Source: Candidatus Heimdallarchaeota archaeon
Lineage (GTDB): Archaea; Asgardarchaeota; Heimdallarchaeia; Heimdallarchaeales; Kariarchaeaceae
NCBI GenBank assembly: GCA_029882335.1
Contig: JAOUKW010000126.1
Span: 1 to 10,306, forward strand
Length of the DNA: 10,306 nucleotides
Direction of reading: 5' to 3'
Shown: positions 1-6,907 of the stretch, piece by piece
Numbering within the stretch: the first letter of the stretch is position 1
How the letters are laid out: each line of letters begins with the position of its first letter
Notes under the pieces: model-generated
What the model saw: the letters and a program-made list of their open reading frames with translations, nothing else
Database searches by the model: none
Told to the model about the DNA's origin: nothing
Position numbers and translations under genes: made by a program

Positions 1-1495
1 TCATTTCAATTGGTACTGGAATATGTAGAAGATCTAACACAGTGGGTGCAACATTTTTCAATCCTCCATTTGAGACTAAATTTAAATTTTTTAGGGTTAT
101 AAGAAAGGGTACTGCATTTGTTGTGTGTGCTGTAAATATATTTCCATTATCTAGTAATTTTTCACAGTTTCCATGATCTGAAGTTATCATAAATGTATAT
201 CCATTCTGTTTACAGACTTCATAGATTTTCTTAAATGCTAGATCTGTAATTTCTAAGGCCTTTATTGTTGCCTCAATATTTCCTGTATGGCCAACCATAT
301 CTGGTGCAGCAAAATTAATTACAATAAAATCATGGCGGTTATTATTGATTACATCAATTACTTTATCTGTTATTTTATTTGTAGACATTCCCGGTTCTAA
401 ATCATAAGTACTGACTTTTGGGCTGGGAATGAGTATTCTTTCTTCATTTAGAAAAGGTTCTTCACGACCTCCATTAATGAAATAAGTTACATGTGCGTAT
501 TTTTCAGTTTCTGCGATATGAATTTGGTTATATCCATGATTAGATATTGTCTCACATAGACCATTACTAACTAATTTATTTTGAAATAGTATTGGTAAAT
601 TTAGTGATTTATCATATTCCGTCATACAAATAAAATTTACATTAATATTTTTGAATGTTAGCGGTAAATCAAAATTACAAAATGCTTGTGTTAATTGACG
701 CGCTCGATCAGGTCTAAAATTGGTAAAAATAACAACATCACCATTTTTAATTTCACCATTTGCATTTACCACTATCGGTTTGAGAAATTCGTCTGTTTCT
801 CCACTTGTATATCGGGATTTTATTTCATCCACATAGTTTTCGCTTTCAGATAATTGATTTGTATTCGTTAGTGTGTCATAAGCAATCTTAGTTCTATCCC
901 ATTTCTTGTCTCTATCCATTGCATAATAACGTCCCATTATTGTGGCAAGGTGTACGTTTTTGATATTTGTAATATGTGATTCTAATTGTTCTAAATATGT
1001 TAATGAACTTGTAGGAGAAGTATCTCTTCCATCCGTAAATGCATGTATCCATATATTTGTGTCAGAAAGCTTGGATGAGAAAATATCTATTATAGACAGT
1101 AAATGTTGGATATCACTATGAACTTTTCCATCTGATAGTAGTCCCATTAAGTGAATATCCTTGATATCTGCATTTTTTGATGTCAAATCAATAATAATTG
1201 GGTTGTTTTCTAATTCTTTGTTTTGAATCTGCTTATTAATTAATTCTAATGATTGATAAATAATTCTTCCACTACCAATGGTTAAATGACCTACTTCCGA
1301 ATTTCCCATCACTCCTTCTGGTAAGCCAACTTCGTTTCCAGATGCATAAAGTGTAGTATGAGAATACATCGATTTTAAATAATTCCAAGTTTCCATATTA
1401 GATTGAGTAATTGCGTTTCCTTCATTTTCATCACCTACTCCGAATCCATCTACTATTAATAATACAACTTTATTATTATTTAATAAATTTACCAC
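1..1495 (-). CDS. gpmI: 2,3-bisphosphoglycerate-independent phosphoglycerate mutase (bacterial GpmI type), 3' end cut by window
   Basis: This gene was translated by hand from the minus strand; it has no stop because it runs off the left edge. It interconverts 3- and 2-phosphoglycerate in cytosolic glycolysis/gluconeogenesis. About 498 residues are present, so only some 10-15 C-terminal residues of a typical ~510-residue GpmI are missing. Visible family motifs in order: LLIVDGFG (metal ligand D16), GVMGNSEVGH with the phospho-accepting serine at about S66, HAFTDGRDTSP, GRYYAMDRD, NFRPDRARQ, MTEYD, HIAETEKYAHVTYF, APDMVGHTG and TSDHGNCE. The metal-binding phosphatase-like and transferase domains therefore both look intact. 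The start is GTG at 1493-1495: an in-frame stop lies a little upstream, the nearby ATG is out of frame, and only eight residues precede the first beta strand, as usual. It is divergent from the GH1 gene. Function is near certain; the start is likely. Confidence 0.95.
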   Translation of the reverse strand, partial: MVNLLNNNKVVLLIVDGFGVGDENEGNAITQSNMETWNYLKSMYSHTTLYASGNEVGLPEGVMGNSEVGHLTIGSGRIIYQSLELINKQIQNKELENNPIIIDLTSKNADIKDIHLMGLLSDGKVHSDIQHLLSIIDIFSSKLSDTNIWIHAFTDGRDTSPTSSLTYLEQLESHITNIKNVHLATIMGRYYAMDRDKKWDRTKIAYDTLTNTNQLSESENYVDEIKSRYTSGETDEFLKPIVVNANGEIKNGDVVIFTNFRPDRARQLTQAFCNFDLPLTFKNINVNFICMTEYDKSLNLPILFQNKLVSNGLCETISNHGYNQIHIAETEKYAHVTYFINGGREEPFLNEERILIPSPKVSTYDLEPGMSTNKITDKVIDVINNNRHDFIVINFAAPDMVGHTGNIEATIKALEITDLAFKKIYEVCKQNGYTFMITSDHGNCEKLLDNGNIFTAHTTNAVPFLITLKNLNLVSNGGLKNVAPTVLDLLHIPVPIEM

Positions 1496-1549
1496 ATATA
1501 TTGTTATTAAAACGAAACTTATCTAAGTATAGGTAGAGTTCCAAATATA
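1496..1549. promoter_or_regulatory. Compact divergent promoter of gpmI and the GH1 gene with a central palindrome
   Basis: Only 54 bp separate the two GTG starts. The inverted repeat ACTTA-TC-TAAGT lies at 1517-1528, and its centre (1522.5) is exactly midway between start codons at 1495 and 1550, so 27.5 nt from each. That is the usual TATA-to-start distance for leaderless archaeal mRNAs. Neither start has a Shine-Dalgarno. Inference: a single symmetric TATA-like element, or an operator overlapping two TATA boxes, serves both directions. The element is not a textbook TTTATATA box, so its strength is uncertain. Confidence 0.6.
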
Positions 1550-2815
1550 GTGATTGAAGAAAGATCACAATCCATCATTAACCAACTTAAGCAGCTATAT
1601 CCTGATTTCATTATTGGTACTGCTGCCTCTGCTCATCAAGTAGAGGGCAATAATGAAAATGATTGGACTTTATTTGAAAATAAAATTGGAACAATTAAAA
1701 ATAATGACAAATCAGGAAAAGCTTGTAATCATTATGAATTGTATAAGGATGATTTCCGTGATTTAAGTGAGCTTGGATTTTCCGCTCATCGTTTAAGTAT
1801 CGAATGGAGCCGTATATTTCCAAAAATAGATGTAATTTCCCAATCTGCTATTGAACACTATCGCCAAGTTTTATCTGAATTAAAACGACTTGGATTACAA
1901 AGTTTTGTGACACTTCATCATTTTACTTCCCCAATTTGGTTTATGGAATTGGGAGGTTTTGAAAAAACAAAAAATCTAATCCATTGGAAAAAATTTGTTG
2001 AATTAATTTGTCAAGAATTGGGTAATTTGATTGATGTTTTCAATACTATTAATGAGCCATTTGTTTACGCCTCAACCGGTTATTTAAATGGAATACATTC
2101 ACCAGGTAAAAAATCTCTAATAAAGTATTTTTATGTGTCTAATAATTTAATGAGAGCTCATTTTCAGGCAGTTGAAATTATTCGGAAAATTTGTAAAGAT
2201 AAACCTGTTGGTTTGGTAAAAAACCTTGCTGTTTTTAAAAATAGAAGAAGAAATCCAATAGATTGGATCATTACAAAAATTTTTGATCTAGGTTATAATA
2301 AAATTCCTCTAAATAGTTTAAAAAGAAAAAAAATCCCATTTGGCTTTTCAAGAATCAAAGAAGGTGATATGGGCGACTTTCTTGGAATCAATTACTATTT
2401 AATTATGGAGATAGGGCTAGGTCTACCATATTTTATGAATTTCTTTATTTCTGGTGATTCTAATTTAACACAAATGGGATGGGGTGTCTATCCTTATGGT
2501 TTAGCCGAGGTACTATTGAGGGCATATAAGATAACATCTTTACCTTTATATGTAACGGAAAATGGAATTGCAACAGAGGATGATAAATGGAGAATTGAGT
2601 TCATTCTCGATCATTTAGATTCAATGATTAATGCTATGAACAATAAAGTGGATGTGAGAGGTTATTTCTATTGGTCAAATATAGATAATTTTGAATGGTC
2701 TGAAGGTTTTAAGCCTAAATTTGGAATTATTGAAGTTGACTATTCGACTTTTTCTAGAACAACAAAAGAATCAGGTAAACTACTAGGAAGTATTGCAAAA
2801 TTCTTAAGAAGTTAA
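1550..2815 (+). CDS. Glycoside hydrolase family 1 beta-glycosidase, cytosolic
   Basis: This 421-residue protein is a retaining beta-glycosidase (beta-glucosidase/galactosidase class) with the GH1 TIM-barrel. Motifs seen: SAHQVEG with sugar-binding Q30, LSIEWSRIFP (83-91), LHHFTSPIW (122-130), TINEP with the acid/base E169, YVTENG with the nucleophile E337, and WSNIDNFEW (375-383), whose E382/W383 usually contact the substrate. All catalytic parts are present. It is at the short end of the family, as many archaeal members are, and has no signal peptide, so it should act inside the cell on imported or endogenous glycosides or glycolipids. The start is GTG at 1550, the only start after an in-frame TAA at 1508, supported by the shared promoter element. 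It is divergent from gpmI; no sugar transporter is next to it. The exact substrate cannot be read from sequence. Confidence 0.92.
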   Translation: MIEERSQSIINQLKQLYPDFIIGTAASAHQVEGNNENDWTLFENKIGTIKNNDKSGKACNHYELYKDDFRDLSELGFSAHRLSIEWSRIFPKIDVISQSAIEHYRQVLSELKRLGLQSFVTLHHFTSPIWFMELGGFEKTKNLIHWKKFVELICQELGNLIDVFNTINEPFVYASTGYLNGIHSPGKKSLIKYFYVSNNLMRAHFQAVEIIRKICKDKPVGLVKNLAVFKNRRRNPIDWIITKIFDLGYNKIPLNSLKRKKIPFGFSRIKEGDMGDFLGINYYLIMEIGLGLPYFMNFFISGDSNLTQMGWGVYPYGLAEVLLRAYKITSLPLYVTENGIATEDDKWRIEFILDHLDSMINAMNNKVDVRGYFYWSNIDNFEWSEGFKPKFGIIEVDYSTFSRTTKESGKLLGSIAKFLRS

Positions 2816-2971
2816 ATTAATAACTAAAATTTCATAATGCATAATCAGATTAACACTTAATTTATATAATTTAATTATGTTACTTTATAATTAGATAAAT
2901 TCCTTTAATTATTTTGAATGATTTATTTTAGATAATTAATTGGAAAATTTAGTATAAATGAGGTTAATATT
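2816..2971 (+). promoter_or_regulatory. Intergenic upstream region of the coiled-coil gene, with Shine-Dalgarno
   Basis: This is 156 bp of very AT-rich DNA with no gene. A Shine-Dalgarno-like GAGGT at 2960-2964 sits 7 nt before the ATG at 2972, unlike the leaderless neighbours. Candidate TATA boxes are ATTTATTTTA at 2921-2930, which would give a leader of roughly 20 nt, and the best-matching TTTATATAA at 2861-2869, which would give a leader of roughly 80 nt. TATAAA at 2953-2958 is too close to the ATG to be the box for this start. I cannot choose between the first two with certainty. Confidence 0.4.
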
Positions 2972-3727
2972 ATGGAACCAACAGAAACTCCTTCTCCAGA
3001 TCATACTGCTGAAATTAATAACTTAAAAAGTGAAGTGACTAACCTACAATCTAAGGTGGAGTCTTTGGAATCGGATCTCAATCAAAAAAATGATGAAATA
3101 TCCAAAATAACCAGTGAATTAACAAACTCTAAGGGTGAATTAGATAAGCTCAATTCAGAATTGACTGGTGCAAATAGTAAAATTTCTGAATTAAGTACAA
3201 AAGCAACAGAAGTGGATAAATTGACTGGAGATTTGAACTCAGCTAAAAGTGAATTAGAATCGACAAAAACTGAATTAGAGCAGGCAAAAAACTCTTCACA
3301 AAGTAGCGCTGGTAAAATAAGTGAATTGGAAGATAAAGTAAAAACATTATCTAAAGAAAATGAAACAATATCAGGAGAGAGAGACGCGTCTAAAAGTGAG
3401 ATTAGTAATTTAAGAGCTCGAATATCCGAATTAGAAATGGAAATTCAATCTATAAAAACATCGACCAAAGATTCAAGAGCTCTACAAGAAGAAGTGAAAG
3501 TATTGAAAATACTTGCAAGTACTGAGAGTCAGGCATTGGATATGTATAAAGTATTGAAAGATCATCAGAGTTTAAACCTACGAAAACTATCTATGCAATC
3601 TGGTATGTCTTCAGGAGCGTGCAAAAGCTTAATTGAAGGTTTAGAAAAAGCAGGTCTCGTTAAAATAGAAAGAGCAAGTCCAGATGATACTGATCCAAAA
3701 GTTACTTTAGTTAATCCAAAATCTTAA
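2972..3727 (+). CDS. Long coiled-coil protein with C-terminal winged-helix domain
   Basis: This 251-residue soluble protein has no recognised named family. Residues 1-11 are a Pro/Thr-rich tail. Residues 12-180 are almost unbroken heptad coiled coil rich in E, K, S, L and N, with recurring SEL/ISELE units (for example near 47, 70, 115 and 150). Residues 186-249 look like a MarR/ArsR-style winged helix: LNLRKLSMQSG as the first helix, SSGACKSLIEGLEKAG (213-228) as the recognition helix, then a wing with LVKIER and KVTLV strands. No signal peptide or membrane segment is seen. The layout suggests a dimeric or filament-like DNA-binding protein (regulator or nucleoid factor), an inference only. 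Start ATG 2972 is preceded by GAGGT at good spacing. It ends 15 bp from the convergent reductase gene. Coiled-coil similarity alone would give misleading matches to SMC or myosin. Confidence 0.8.
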   Translation: MEPTETPSPDHTAEINNLKSEVTNLQSKVESLESDLNQKNDEISKITSELTNSKGELDKLNSELTGANSKISELSTKATEVDKLTGDLNSAKSELESTKTELEQAKNSSQSSAGKISELEDKVKTLSKENETISGERDASKSEISNLRARISELEMEIQSIKTSTKDSRALQEEVKVLKILASTESQALDMYKVLKDHQSLNLRKLSMQSGMSSGACKSLIEGLEKAGLVKIERASPDDTDPKVTLVNPKS

Positions 3728-3730
3728 TTT

Positions 3731-3736
3731 AAAAAA
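3731..3736 (-). terminator. T-run after the reductase gene
   Basis: Six A on the plus strand, read as T6 on the minus strand, lie about 7 nt after the reductase stop in the 15-bp convergent gap. A U-run without a needed hairpin is the usual archaeal terminator. Short, so only suggestive. Confidence 0.4.
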
Positions 3737-3742
3737 TAATAA

Positions 3743-4462
3743 TTAACCCCATTGTTCTCTCTTAACTTTTGTTTTTTCAATACCAATTTCAATAAGTATA
3801 TCTCTCATTGCTTTTACAAATGTTGGTGTTCCACAAAGGTAAAAATTTGCATCTTCATAACCTTTTATTTGGTTTTGGAGATATTCTTTGTCAATTCTAC
3901 CTTTTCTCGAATTAAAATCATTTGATTGCTCCCGTGTTAATGATAATTCATAGTAGCAACTAACTTGCTTGGTTAATTCATTTAGTAAATCATCAAAAAT
4001 TACATTATCTCCAAAAGCACAACTATACAATAATTTCGATTTAGAATCTAAATTTTTATCTTTTATGTATTCTAACATTGCCTTGAAAGGGGTTATTCCA
4101 CTTCCTGCACCAAGCATTACAACTTTATCAGATGTATTTTCATTCCAAATAAACTTCCCATATGGTCCCCTTACTTCTAATTGATCTCCTTCACTCCTCT
4201 CATTTAGGAATTTTGACATAGTTGGTGTATCTGTTTGACGGATTGTAATTTCTAAATATTCTGATCTTGTGGGTGATGATGCAATGGAATATGCTCTTTT
4301 AACAACTTTATTATCAATATCCGCACTTACCATAATAAATTGACCTGGTTCCCAATAGAATGGATTGGGTAATTGTAATTTTAGAGTAACTGTATCTTTC
4401 GTCTCTCTTGAAACTTTAGTGATTATTGCTACTTGGGTTTCTATCTCAACTTTCTTTTTCAC
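3743..4462 (-). CDS. Ferredoxin-NADP(+) reductase-like FAD/NAD(P)H oxidoreductase
   Basis: This is a single-module flavoprotein of the ferredoxin reductase superfamily, 239 residues from the chosen start. Residues 1-105 form the FAD-binding barrel with RAYS (56-59) binding flavin; residues 112-239 form the NAD(P)H fold with GAGSGITPF (118-126), YLCGTP (208-213) and the family's aromatic end, REQWG. There is no 2Fe-2S, FMN or globin domain, so it must pass electrons between NAD(P)H and a separate ferredoxin or flavodoxin-like partner. The longest frame starts at TTG 4484-4486, but GTG at 4460-4462 has AGGAG at 4472-4476 spaced 9 nt away, so I prefer it. It overlaps the stop of the upstream repeat-protein gene by 17 nt, implying translational coupling and one operon. 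Direction and partner are not readable. Confidence 0.88.
   Translation of the reverse strand: MKKKVEIETQVAIITKVSRETKDTVTLKLQLPNPFYWEPGQFIMVSADIDNKVVKRAYSIASSPTRSEYLEITIRQTDTPTMSKFLNERSEGDQLEVRGPYGKFIWNENTSDKVVMLGAGSGITPFKAMLEYIKDKNLDSKSKLLYSCAFGDNVIFDDLLNELTKQVSCYYELSLTREQSNDFNSRKGRIDKEYLQNQIKGYEDANFYLCGTPTFVKAMRDILIEIGIEKTKVKREQWG
3766..3777 (+). terminator. T-rich tract after the coiled-coil gene, inside the reductase gene end
   Basis: A CTTTTGTTTTTTC tract on the plus strand begins about 40 nt after the coiled-coil gene's stop. It lies within the last codons of the convergent reductase gene, so the two 3' ends would overlap antisense. It also encodes lysine-rich residues of the reductase, which may explain it without any terminator role. 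Confidence 0.3.
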
Positions 4463-4793
4463 TAAACAAAACTCCTGATTCCACAAATTCTTTTAATTTT
4501 TGAAGCAAAATCGCCTCTTCTTCTGTAATAATATTATCTGCTTTTGCAATCCTAGTTGCATTTTCAAGGGCTGAACTAAAAACTTGTTCAATAATATCAA
4601 TAAATTCAGATTCATCTAAATCATCTTGTAATATCTGAATTACTTGTTTTTGGAGGTTTGTAATGTCCTCTTTTATTGATACTATAATTGCATGCTCATC
4701 ACTAGATAATATTTCATCCTCCATCGCAGTTGTAATTAGTAAATCAATGAATTTATCTAATAAATCATTAATTTCTTCAACAGTTCTATGCAT
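4446..4793 (-). CDS. Small acidic TerB-like helical repeat protein
   Basis: This 115-residue protein is all-helical and acidic, without signal peptide or membrane segment. It holds two related units: one around residues 16-47 with A23-x-x-D26-x-I28 then acidic residues D32/E33, and one around 76-105 with A83-x-x-D86-x-I88 followed by TEEE (90-93) and L96-L97. This A-x-x-D-x-I-x-x-x-E-x-x-L pattern resembles the TerB/DjlA-N family, whose acidic sites bind metal in some members; metal binding here is inference. The same pattern occurs three times in the tail of the MFS gene at 6908-8620. It is the first gene of an operon with the flavin reductase, whose start lies inside it, so it may be a partner or regulator of that enzyme. 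ATG 4791-4793 has no Shine-Dalgarno but a TATA-like element about 26 nt upstream. Confidence 0.75.
   Translation of the reverse strand: MHRTVEEINDLLDKFIDLLITTAMEDEILSSDEHAIIVSIKEDITNLQKQVIQILQDDLDESEFIDIIEQVFSSALENATRIAKADNIITEEEAILLQKLKEFVESGVLFSEKES
4472..4476 (-). promoter_or_regulatory. Shine-Dalgarno deciding the reductase start
   Basis: AGGAG on the minus strand lies inside the end of the upstream gene, 9 nt before GTG 4462. It is only about 7 nt after the alternative TTG at 4486, so it cannot serve that codon. It argues for the shorter reading of the reductase. Confidence 0.6.
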
Positions 4794-4815
4794 AGGAATA
4801 ATAAAATAGTCTATC

Positions 4816-4823
4816 TTAAAAAA
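4816..4823 (-). promoter_or_regulatory. TATA-like element of the repeat-protein/reductase operon
   Basis: TTTTTTAA on the minus strand is centred about 26.5 nt before the ATG at 4793. The spacing matches the other promoters of this window and suggests a leaderless transcript. The rest of the 93-bp gap (4794-4886) holds no gene that I can see. Confidence 0.45.
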
Positions 4824-4886
4824 CGTTTGCAGATTTTAATAGTTTCATAAATAATTAATTTCAATTCGATTACTAATTACTATAAT

Positions 4887-5300
4887 TTAATATACTCTTA
4901 TATTTACATCCGAAGCCATTACTCCAATTATAATCAGAATAATCGAAATAGTAATTCCTATAAGTCTAATTTCCGGTTTAACGACTGGTAATGGTTTATC
5001 TAATTCAACAACTTTCCTCTCTGATTGTATAAATTGAGTAAAGCTAGAATATGAATATCTTAAACCATAAAGAATAAAACCAACTAATCCGATAAAAGTT
5101 AAATTAATTGTACTATCTTGTGGTACTTCATATATCGGAGCAAAGAAAAATAATCCAATTAAAATAGATACAAAACCGATAACTAATTCATTTTCATCAG
5201 GTGTAAAAAGTAATGATAATTTATTTCCAGTTGATCTCTTTTGAAATCCTTCTCCTCTGTCAACTTTTAAATGATCCTCATGTACTCCTTTAGACTGCAA
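4887..5300 (-). CDS. Small membrane protein with three predicted helices, function unknown
   Basis: I do not recognise this 137-residue protein. A charged N-terminal stretch (1-36, rich in K, R, D, E) is followed by three hydrophobic segments at about 38-57, 65-82 and 110-129. A charged loop (about 92-110, with a KPLPVVKP stretch) joins the second and third, and the C-terminus ends only eight residues after the last helix. There is no signal peptide or catalytic motif. The start is TTG at 5298-5300: no ATG or GTG is available before the first helix, an in-frame stop lies 15 nt upstream, and a good TATA-like element sits about 26 nt before it. It is divergent from pepP and upstream of, in the same direction as, the repeat-protein operon, but a 93-bp gap with its own TATA-like element separates them. 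The coding call rests on the clear membrane pattern. Confidence 0.7.
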   Translation of the reverse strand: MQSKGVHEDHLKVDRGEGFQKRSTGNKLSLLFTPDENELVIGFVSILIGLFFFAPIYEVPQDSTINLTFIGLVGFILYGLRYSYSSFTQFIQSERKVVELDKPLPVVKPEIRLIGITISIILIIIGVMASDVNIRVY

Positions 5301-5322
5301 TAATTCATTATCTCATTAAAGC

Positions 5323-5330
5323 TATATTAA
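5323..5330 (-). promoter_or_regulatory. TATA box of the small membrane protein gene
   Basis: TTAATATA on the minus strand is centred 26.5 nt before the TTG start at 5300, with no Shine-Dalgarno between. This fits a leaderless archaeal transcript and supports the rare TTG start. Confidence 0.55.
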
Positions 5331-5408
5331 TCTTTTATTAATCTTCATAAGTTATTTTGGGGATTTGAAAATTTATTTATAATTTATTAAATATGTTACG
5401 TTGTAAAG

Positions 5409-5416
5409 AAATATAA
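5409..5416 (+). promoter_or_regulatory. pepP: TATA box of pepP
   Basis: AAATATAA is centred 26.5 nt before the ATG at 5439, with no Shine-Dalgarno, so the message is probably leaderless. A second AT-rich stretch, TTATAATAAAA (5425-5435), is too close to the ATG to be the box. Confidence 0.55.
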
Positions 5417-5438
5417 TGCTGAAGTTATAATAAAACAT

Positions 5439-6749
5439 ATGCTAAATCAAAAATTCTATACACAAAGAAGACAAAAATTACTAGCTTCTATTGATAATGG
5501 TGTGATTATTATACCCTCATTTCCGTTAAAACTGATGAGTAATGATGTACATTATAAATATAGACAACACACTGAATTACTTTACTATGTTGGATATCCT
5601 GAACCAGATACCATTGCAATATTAGAAAAAAATAATGAACTGACTCAGTTTTTATTGTTTGTTCCTAAACGAGACCCTGAATTTGAGATTTGGAATGGTA
5701 AAAGATATGGTGTAGACGGTGCAGTACATGAATTTAATGCTGATAAGGCTTATGAAACAGAGGAATTTGAATCTGAATTACTCCCCATATTAAAAAGAAA
5801 TGAGACTGTTTACTATATGTCGGGAATTGATGAAAAAATTGACCAAATTGTTGAAAAAACAATTTCTGTAGCCATTAATAGTAGAGATAAAATCGGATCC
5901 GGTCCAATTAATCTCATAAATCCAATAAATATATTTCATCATCAGAGAGTGGTTAAAACAGAAGAAGAAATTGAATTAATAGAAAAGTCTGCAAAAATTT
6001 CTGCAGATGCCATGACCAATGCAATGGAAGTGACAAAACCCGGTGTGTTTGAATACCAAATAGAGGGACTGATAAATTATCACTATTTCAAGAATGGTGC
6101 AGAAAGGTGTGCTTATCCAGCAATTGTTGGTGGTGGTGTTAATGCTACCATTCTACATTATATAACCAATCAAGACAAATTAAATGAAGGAGAATTATTA
6201 TTGATTGATGCAGGTGCAGAATATATGGGTTATGCCGCAGATATTACTCGTACATGGCCTATTAATGGGAAATTCACAGAACCCCAAAAAGAAATTTATA
6301 GTCTTGTATTAAACACATTAGAAACATGTACTAAAATGGTAAAACCAGGAATACAATTTAAAGAATTATCAAAAATTGCCATCAGTATGCTCACTGAAGG
6401 ACTGATTAAACTTGGTTTGCTAACTGGTGATAGAGATGAATTAATAGAAAATGCTGCTTTCAAACGGTTTTACATGCATCGTTTGGGACATTGGTTAGGA
6501 ATCGATACACATGACACAGGACAGGTTGTAATAGACGAGGCTGTACTTAGAGAAGGACATTATTTTACTATTGAACCAGGTATTTATATTCCAACAGATG
6601 AAGATATCCCTGAAAAATACCGTGGAATTGGTGTACGAATTGAAGATGATATATTAGTAACTAATGATGCTTATCGAGTACTGACTAAAAATGTTGTAAA
6701 ATCAATAGATGAAATCGAGAAAATAGTTGGTACAAAAGAATTACCATAA
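5439..6749 (+). CDS. pepP: Xaa-Pro aminopeptidase (M24B, PepP type)
   Basis: This cytosolic metallopeptidase removes an N-terminal residue preceding proline. The 436 residues match the usual PepP length (E. coli about 440) and carry both domains: the N-terminal AMP_N creatinase-like domain (about 1-140) and the pita-bread catalytic domain (about 175-425). All five metal ligands are visible: D257 in LIDAGAEY, D268 in AADITRTWP, H351 in RLGHWLGIDTHD, E379 in FTIEPGIYI and E402 in GVRIEDD. The accessory histidines H240 and H358 are also there. They sit 3-4 positions before their E. coli PepP counterparts, so there is no large insertion or loss. ATG 5439 follows a TATA box at leaderless spacing. 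It is divergent from the small membrane gene, convergent with the MFS gene and monocistronic. Confidence 0.94.
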   Translation: MLNQKFYTQRRQKLLASIDNGVIIIPSFPLKLMSNDVHYKYRQHTELLYYVGYPEPDTIAILEKNNELTQFLLFVPKRDPEFEIWNGKRYGVDGAVHEFNADKAYETEEFESELLPILKRNETVYYMSGIDEKIDQIVEKTISVAINSRDKIGSGPINLINPINIFHHQRVVKTEEEIELIEKSAKISADAMTNAMEVTKPGVFEYQIEGLINYHYFKNGAERCAYPAIVGGGVNATILHYITNQDKLNEGELLLIDAGAEYMGYAADITRTWPINGKFTEPQKEIYSLVLNTLETCTKMVKPGIQFKELSKIAISMLTEGLIKLGLLTGDRDELIENAAFKRFYMHRLGHWLGIDTHDTGQVVIDEAVLREGHYFTIEPGIYIPTDEDIPEKYRGIGVRIEDDILVTNDAYRVLTKNVVKSIDEIEKIVGTKELP

Positions 6750-6907
6750 ATATCCGATCAAAACTTTAATTCATTCACAACTAATTTATTAATCACTAAT
6801 GTGTTTTCTTCTAATTCATTATTATTATTAAAAAAAGTGAAATATTATGATAACTTATTATTTGTACAATACCTTATTTCATGATCTTTTCAGAGATAGC
6901 ATATCTT
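6750..6907. other. Convergent intergenic gap between pepP and the MFS gene
   Basis: These 158 bp lie between two gene ends and contain no supportable ORF or RNA. A T-rich plus-strand tract near 6801-6812 may end the pepP transcript. A T7 run on the minus strand may end the MFS transcript. Confidence 0.5.
6830..6836 (-). terminator. T7 run downstream of the MFS gene
   Basis: Seven A on the plus strand, so T7 on the minus strand, lie about 70 nt after the MFS stop codon. This fits a U-run archaeal terminator. No convincing hairpin precedes it. Confidence 0.35.

Noticed and set aside
2861..2869. TTTATATAA, the best textbook TATA string in the window
   Set aside because: It lies about 105 nt before the nearest downstream start, so it would need a long leader. 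In DNA this AT-rich it may be chance; kept only as an alternative.
2972..3500. SMC or Rad50-like identity of the coiled-coil protein
   Set aside because: No Walker A/B or hinge domain is present; similarity would come only from heptad composition.
3969..4184. 71-codon plus-strand ORF
   Set aside because: It lies fully antisense inside the flavin reductase, has no promoter or ribosome site and its product shows no fold pattern; it is a shadow.
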